Shown here: piece by piece, positions 59,861 to 64,000 of the stretch
Position numbering within the stretch: the stretch's first letter is position 1
Layout: each line of letters begins with the position of its first letter
Source of the DNA: Acididesulfobacillus acetoxydans
GTDB taxonomy: Bacteria > Bacillota > Desulfitobacteriia > Desulfitobacteriales > Desulfitobacteriaceae
NCBI RefSeq assembly: GCF_902729405.1
Contig: NZ_LR746496.1
Coordinates: 1,860,001-1,924,000 of the forward strand
Direction of reading: 5' to 3'
DNA length: 64,000 nucleotides
Position numbers and translations under genes: made by a program
The notes under the pieces: model-generated
Told to the model about the DNA's origin: nothing
The model's input: the letters and a program-made list of their open reading frames with translations, nothing else
The model's database searches: none

Positions 59861-61840
59861 ATGAGGTATGCCGAGACAGGGTATAATTTAGAAATTGATC
59901 TATCACGTGGAAATATTGAAAGAGTAGAAACGGATCCGGGACTGGCCGAACGCTTCCTGGGTGGGCTCGGTACGAACGCCAAGATACTTTGGGAGAGGGT
60001 TTCTCCGGAAGTTGACCCCTATTCCGAAGACAATCTTCTTATTTTCGGAGCGGGTCTTTTGACAGGCACGCCCGCTCCCGGCGCTAACCGTACTATTGTC
60101 TCCAGTTTTTCCCCTCAGACCAAGTTAATGGCCTATTCCATGATGGGAGGTTTTTTTGCCCCGGAACTGAAGCATGCCGGTTATGACAAAGTCATTATCA
60201 GGGGTCGGTCTCCCGAGATGGTGTACTTGTGGATCAATAATGATAAAGTTGAATTGCGTGATGCCCGGCATCTTCTGGGGAAAGGCACCTTGGAAACTGC
60301 AGAACTTATCCGGCAGGAGTTGAGGGAACCGAATGCCCAAGTGGCGGCCATCGGTCTGGCCGGCGAAAACAGGGTGTATTATGCTTCCATTGAGCAGGGA
60401 CGTTCCAGCGCCAGCCGCTTAGGCATGGGCGGTGTCATGGGAGACAAAAGGTTAAAGGCCATCGCGGTGCGGGGAACCAAGGACGTCAATATAGCCAGAC
60501 CGGCCGAATTTATGGAGCAGTGCAATGAAATTCTGAAATACGTAAAATTTCGGGAAAAACACCCCCTGGGAATGGTGCCGCCTATTTTAGCCGGGCTGGG
60601 GTCACCGCAAGAGATGAGAATTCATGATGAGGAGTGGCACACGACAAATTTTACCTGGGGCAATGCCCGCCTGCGCCGCAAAGACTTTTGGACCAAGGAA
60701 GTCGAACAGAGCTGGAAAGAGACTCAGGAAAAAGCGCGGGAACGATTTTTAAGCTGCTATAACTGTCCGCTGAGTTGCGGGGCTTCCGTGGCTTACCCCG
60801 GGGTTCCCAAATACATGATGAAATGTTATTCCAAACTCACCTACACCATGGCAGCCATGTCGGATTTAGATTTCGGCTATAAAATTAATTACAATGCTCA
60901 GACCTACGGAGTGGACGGATTCACAACCCCGCAGGTGATTGCCTTTGCCCTTGAGCTTTATGAAGCCGGTATTTTGACGGACCGGGACCTGCCGGGGATG
61001 CCAGCCGGCAGTGAGGAGAGATTTTTTTGGTTACTTGAGAAAATTGTACGACGGGAGGGGATCGGGGATGTTTTGGCCAACGGCACCTATTGGGCGGCCA
61101 AAGAAATCGGACGGGGTGCAGACGAATATGCTCACAACAATATCAAAAAACACGAGCAGCTTCCTCTCAAACTGGGGATGCTCAATCCCATCTACTTCCT
61201 CATGTATTCTACCGGCGAGAAAATTAACATTACTCAAATCGAGGGGCAGTTTCCGCAGGCGCCTTTCCCTAAAAGGGAGGAAAGAGAAGAGTTTGTTAAG
61301 GACTGGGTCCAGGTTCCGGAGGAAAAGTTTAAACAGTATTTTCTGGACTGGGAACCGCGCGGCGAAAATTCCATTCCGTATTACCCCTCGGTAGAAGCTA
61401 CGTGTGAAATTGTTGACTGGATGGAGAAGATGCACCATATCGACGATTCCACCGGCATGTGCGCCGGGTTGTCCTCCTTTCCGCTCAAGCCGGCGTATCA
61501 CTTGCACAATTACCCCAGTTTAATCTCTGCCGCAACCGGGATTGATTTTGATGAAGCAAAGCTTAAGCAAGCGGCTAAGAGAAACCGGACCTTAATCAGA
61601 GCCATCAATGTCAGGAGAGGCTTGAGAAGAGTGGATGAACGTCCGCCCGAGGATCATTGGAAACACCGCTTTCCCGAGCTCGAAACGAAGCTTTTGGATG
61701 CGTATTACCACTTTAAAGGCTGGGACAATCAAGGGGTTCCGACCCGGGAGTGCCTGAGGGAATTGGGTTTGGATGATGTCGGTGAGGACTTGGAACAGCG
61801 AGGAATTACGGGCAATGAGCAAAGTGAAAAAGAAGATTAA
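59861..61840 (+). CDS. AOR-family tungsten oxidoreductase, BamB-like
   Basis: 659 residues from ATG 59861 (GAGGTG six bases upstream). The AOR fold is shown by LIFGAGLLTGTPAPGANRTIVSS, the pterin segment SRLGMGGVMGDKRLKAIA, the cluster motif C-x2-C-x3-C (SCYNCPLSCGASVAY) and the distal Cys in DSTGMCAGLSSF. Length and partner genes (a polyferredoxin and a CCG-domain protein) resemble BamB, the W-containing subunit of class II benzoyl-CoA reductase, and related AOR-like subunits of unknown substrate. Unlike the first AOR it lacks its own complete activator. Substrate cannot be deduced; it may reduce or oxidise a carboxyl or aldehyde group. Confidence 0.92.
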   Translation: MRYAETGYNLEIDLSRGNIERVETDPGLAERFLGGLGTNAKILWERVSPEVDPYSEDNLLIFGAGLLTGTPAPGANRTIVSSFSPQTKLMAYSMMGGFFAPELKHAGYDKVIIRGRSPEMVYLWINNDKVELRDARHLLGKGTLETAELIRQELREPNAQVAAIGLAGENRVYYASIEQGRSSASRLGMGGVMGDKRLKAIAVRGTKDVNIARPAEFMEQCNEILKYVKFREKHPLGMVPPILAGLGSPQEMRIHDEEWHTTNFTWGNARLRRKDFWTKEVEQSWKETQEKARERFLSCYNCPLSCGASVAYPGVPKYMMKCYSKLTYTMAAMSDLDFGYKINYNAQTYGVDGFTTPQVIAFALELYEAGILTDRDLPGMPAGSEERFFWLLEKIVRREGIGDVLANGTYWAAKEIGRGADEYAHNNIKKHEQLPLKLGMLNPIYFLMYSTGEKINITQIEGQFPQAPFPKREEREEFVKDWVQVPEEKFKQYFLDWEPRGENSIPYYPSVEATCEIVDWMEKMHHIDDSTGMCAGLSSFPLKPAYHLHNYPSLISAATGIDFDEAKLKQAAKRNRTLIRAINVRRGLRRVDERPPEDHWKHRFPELETKLLDAYYHFKGWDNQGVPTRECLRELGLDDVGEDLEQRGITGNEQSEKED

Positions 61841-62354
61841 AACGATCAAAATCGACGCGGATAAGTGCAACGGCTGCCGGGCTTGTGAGGTGATCTGTGC
61901 CTCCTTTCACGCGGCGCCTAAATACAGCAGTAATAACCCGGCCAGGGCTCGTATCCGGCTAATCCGAGATCCAATCAAAGACATATTTCTGCCGGTGTAC
62001 GCCGGTGAGTATGTCGCCGCCGAGTGTGCGGGCCGAGACAAATATGTGATTAAGGGCAAGGAGTACAGCGAATGTGACTTTTGCCGCGCCTCTTGCCCCT
62101 CTAGGGATGTTTTTAAGGAACCCGATTCCGGCCTCCCTCTCAAGTGCGACATGTGCGAAGATGACCCGTCACTCAAGGAGCCTTGGTGTGTGCAGTGGTG
62201 CTTGGCGGATGCCCTTACCTACGAGGAAAGGGAAGAGGAAGTCGAAGAAGAGGTCAAGCTGGGCGACATGGAATTGGGCTTGAAAGCCTTGGTTGATAAA
62301 TATGGGTGGCAGAAGCTGGCAGACAGTATGGCCCGCCTGTCCCAGAAGGGATAG
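61815..62354 (+). CDS. Polyferredoxin-type iron-sulfur protein (BamC/HycB-like)
   Basis: 179 residues from ATG 61815, overlapping the oxidoreductase gene by 26 bases. 4Fe-4S ligands occur as C-x2-C-x2-C-x3-C (CNGCRACEVIC, residues 18-28), CDFCRASCP near 80 and CDMC with CVQWC near 105-125, giving three or four clusters. The pattern matches the electron-transfer subunit next to BamB-like and formate-dehydrogenase-like enzymes. The acidic C-terminus (EEREEEVEEEV) is unusual. It should pass electrons between the oxidoreductase and the CCG-domain protein. Confidence 0.9.
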   Translation: MSKVKKKIKTIKIDADKCNGCRACEVICASFHAAPKYSSNNPARARIRLIRDPIKDIFLPVYAGEYVAAECAGRDKYVIKGKEYSECDFCRASCPSRDVFKEPDSGLPLKCDMCEDDPSLKEPWCVQWCLADALTYEEREEEVEEEVKLGDMELGLKALVDKYGWQKLADSMARLSQKG

Positions 62355-62423
62355 GTACGATAGGAGTCCGGAGCGACGAAAATACCTGCGACGTTTGTCA
62401 GGGCCGGGCAGGAGTACATTCAC

Positions 62424-62600
62424 TCCGGTCTCCGGTCTCCGGTCTTCGGCCTCCGGTCTTCGGACTCCGGTCTTCGGCCTCCGGTCTCCGGTCTTCGGTC
62501 TTCGGTCTCCGGTCTTCGGACTCCGGCCTTCGGTCTTCAGACTCCGGTCTCCGGACTCAGTTCCGGTTTCTGATTTCTGACTTCCGGCTTCTGACTTCTG
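62424..62600. repeat. Short-unit degenerate repeat (CTCCGGTCTTCGG)
   Basis: About 25 units of 6-7 bp (CTCCGGT, CTTCGGA and variants), turning into TTCTGACTTC-type units at the right end. It lies between the ferredoxin and the CCG-domain genes and would be transcribed through them. The complement resembles the array at 15003-15120. Confidence 0.9.
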
Positions 62601-62612
62601 ATTTCAGGGGGG

Positions 62613-63776
62613 ATGAAAATCGTGGAGACGGCAGCTCCTTTCAAAGAAGCAATTGATGAGATCAAAGAAAACGGTGCGGAAGCCTTCAAGTTCTGCTATC
62701 AATGCGGCAAGTGCGACACGGTTTGCCCCTGGAACAAAGTGACAACCTTCAGCATGCGCAAGTTAATGCGGGAGACGACTTTTGGTCTGATTGAGATCGA
62801 ACGGGAAGAGCTTTGGCGGTGCACTACCTGTGGCCGCTGCCCGAGGGAATGCCCGCGCGACGTCCGGCAGATCGATAACGTCATCGCTCTGCGCCGCTTC
62901 GCCACAGGCTATGGTGTTTTGCCCGGGCCGGTCAAGCCCCTTCGCGCCGTGAGCGGTCATCTTACGGCAGATGGCAATCCTTTCGGCGAAGAACGAGCCA
63001 AGAGGGGGGATTGGGCCAAGGATCTCTCCGTAAAAACGTTTGAGGAAGGGATGGAAATTCTCTATTTTCCCGGCTGTTATCTAAGCTATGATGCCAGGTT
63101 AAAGAAAGTGGCCGCGGCTACGGTGAAGATCCTGCAAAAAGCCGGGGTGGATTTCGGCATCCTGGGTGCCAAGGAGAACTGCTGTGGGGAAAGCATCCGC
63201 AAAACAGGAAATGAGGAAGTCTTTAAACGCTTGGCCAAGGAAAACATTAAGAGTTGGATCGACCATGGGGTGAAGAAAATCCTGGTTTCTTCCCCACACT
63301 GCTACCACACGTTTAAAAACGAGTATCCCCAAGAATTCAAGGTCAACTTTGAAGTAGTTCATATATCCCAGTATTTGTATCAGCTCATTAATGAAGGAAG
63401 GTTGCAGATCAGCAAAGAATATGCCAAGAAAGTAACCTATCATGATCCATGTTATTTGGGCCGTCATAATGGCATTTATGACGAACCGCGCGCGGTCTTA
63501 AACGGGATATCCGGCTTGCAACTGGACGAGATGCCTGAAGCGCGCGAAAACAGTTTTTGCTGCGGGGGCGGGGGAGGAAGGATCTGGATCGAAACGCCCA
63601 AGTCTGAGCGCTTTGCCAACCTCAGGTTAGAACAAGCGCTGGACATTGGGGCTGAGGAGTTAGTTACGGCTTGCCCCTATTGTATCACCAATTTTGAGGA
63701 TAGCAGGGTGGTCCAGAACTACGATGATCGGATTCAGGTGAAGGACATTACCGAGATCCTGCAAGAAGTGATTTAA
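62613..63776 (+). CDS. CCG-domain iron-sulfur protein (HdrD/BamD-like)
   Basis: 387 residues from ATG 62613 (AGGGGGG just before it). The N-terminus binds two 4Fe-4S clusters (CYQCGKCDTVCPW and CTTCGRCPRECPR, residues about 29-82). Two CCG domains follow (ENCCGESIRKTGN near 190 and NSFCCGGGGGRIW near 310), the fold that in HdrB/HdrD holds a non-cubane cluster and can act on thiols or disulfides. In Bam-type complexes this subunit links the oxidoreductase to electron bifurcation partners. HdrA- and MvhD-like genes would be expected next, but are not in the window. Confidence 0.92.
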   Translation: MKIVETAAPFKEAIDEIKENGAEAFKFCYQCGKCDTVCPWNKVTTFSMRKLMRETTFGLIEIEREELWRCTTCGRCPRECPRDVRQIDNVIALRRFATGYGVLPGPVKPLRAVSGHLTADGNPFGEERAKRGDWAKDLSVKTFEEGMEILYFPGCYLSYDARLKKVAAATVKILQKAGVDFGILGAKENCCGESIRKTGNEEVFKRLAKENIKSWIDHGVKKILVSSPHCYHTFKNEYPQEFKVNFEVVHISQYLYQLINEGRLQISKEYAKKVTYHDPCYLGRHNGIYDEPRAVLNGISGLQLDEMPEARENSFCCGGGGGRIWIETPKSERFANLRLEQALDIGAEELVTACPYCITNFEDSRVVQNYDDRIQVKDITEILQEVI

Positions 63777-63784
63777 AGAGGAAA

Positions 63785-63840
63785 GGGGACACACCTCCTC
63801 TTCGTGAGTGCGAATGTCTGGTCGTCAGAGGAATGTCCCC
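63785..63840. repeat. Large palindromic element after the iron-sulfur operon
   Basis: GGGGACACACCTCCTCT (63785-63801) pairs with AGAGGAATGTCCCC (63827-63840) with a three-base bulge. There is no T tract. The rest of the window to 64000 has no supported gene; it holds small GC-rich inverted repeats (CCGGCGCC, CCCGCGGG). Confidence 0.6.
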
Positions 63841-64000
63841 AAGTAAAGGAGGAGCGGCCTTAAGAAGTACCACAAGTGAACGTGCCTATGTCCCCCGGGT
63901 TTAGCGCCCCGGCGGCCTGACCGGCAGGGAGAAACTCCCCGGTAAAGAGTGAGCCGGCGCCATAGTGGGCGGCGCTGTATCCCGCGGGACGCGCACAATT

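Noticed and set aside
62293-62656. Open readings within the CTCCGGTCTTCGG array
   Set aside because: They consist of the repeat in several frames and have no independent coding signal.

Overview
The window looks like chromosome from an anaerobic, moderately G+C-rich Firmicute of the Peptococcaceae/Desulfitobacterium type. This is inferred from gene content and not proven: two tungsten-type aldehyde oxidoreductases with a dedicated tungsten-cofactor locus, heterodisulfide-reductase-like redox proteins, several sigma-54 activators, an MqnA-type menaquinone gene, frequent GTG/TTG starts and strong GGAGG ribosome sites. No rRNA, tRNA or CRISPR array was found.

Layout. 1-4475: the end of a flavin reductase, a GntR regulator, an amidohydrolase and a sigma-54 activator. 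4472-18112: a second sigma-54 activator (minus strand) faces a perfect sigma-54 promoter (6789-6804). That promoter starts a row of genes for unusual peptides: isoaspartyl dipeptidase, D-amino-acid transaminase, a complete peptide ABC transporter, a gamma-glutamyl hydrolase and an APC permease, closed by a terminator. 18141-33000: mostly housekeeping genes (aminotransferase, CBS protein, thioesterase, YigZ, diguanylate cyclase, PRC-barrel, TauE, Nth, FAH, HAD, MqnA, GIY-YIG, nucleoside kinase, threonine synthase, prephenate dehydratase). 33053-39927: an acetate module (IclR regulator, two acyl-CoA ligases, an acetate transporter) with long intergenic repeat arrays. 40036-43576: ThiD, a methyltransferase-like protein, a CYTH protein and a YbjQ protein.

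43634-56098 is a tungsten/molybdenum island. An aldehyde:ferredoxin oxidoreductase with its own sigma-54 promoter diverges from an AcoR-like activator, followed by a MoaD-like carrier, a ThiF-like enzyme, MoeA, a MoeA-periplasmic-binding fusion and a WtpABC-type transporter whose ATPase is greatly enlarged. 56099-59255 is a scar: a truncated methyltransferase, a transposase remnant, a toxin-antitoxin pair and the C-terminal third of a fourth sigma-54 activator. 59572-63776: a third perfect sigma-54 promoter drives a possible small Cys-rich protein, a BamB-like oxidoreductase, a polyferredoxin and a CCG-domain iron-sulfur protein.

Three themes tie the window together. First, three sigma-54 promoters of identical pattern (TGGCAC-N5-TTGCA) each lie next to a sigma-54 activator gene, one of them now broken. 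Second, a structured repeat with compensating base changes occurs four times between genes. Third, degenerate tandem repeats have grown in many intergenic regions and even inside one coding sequence.
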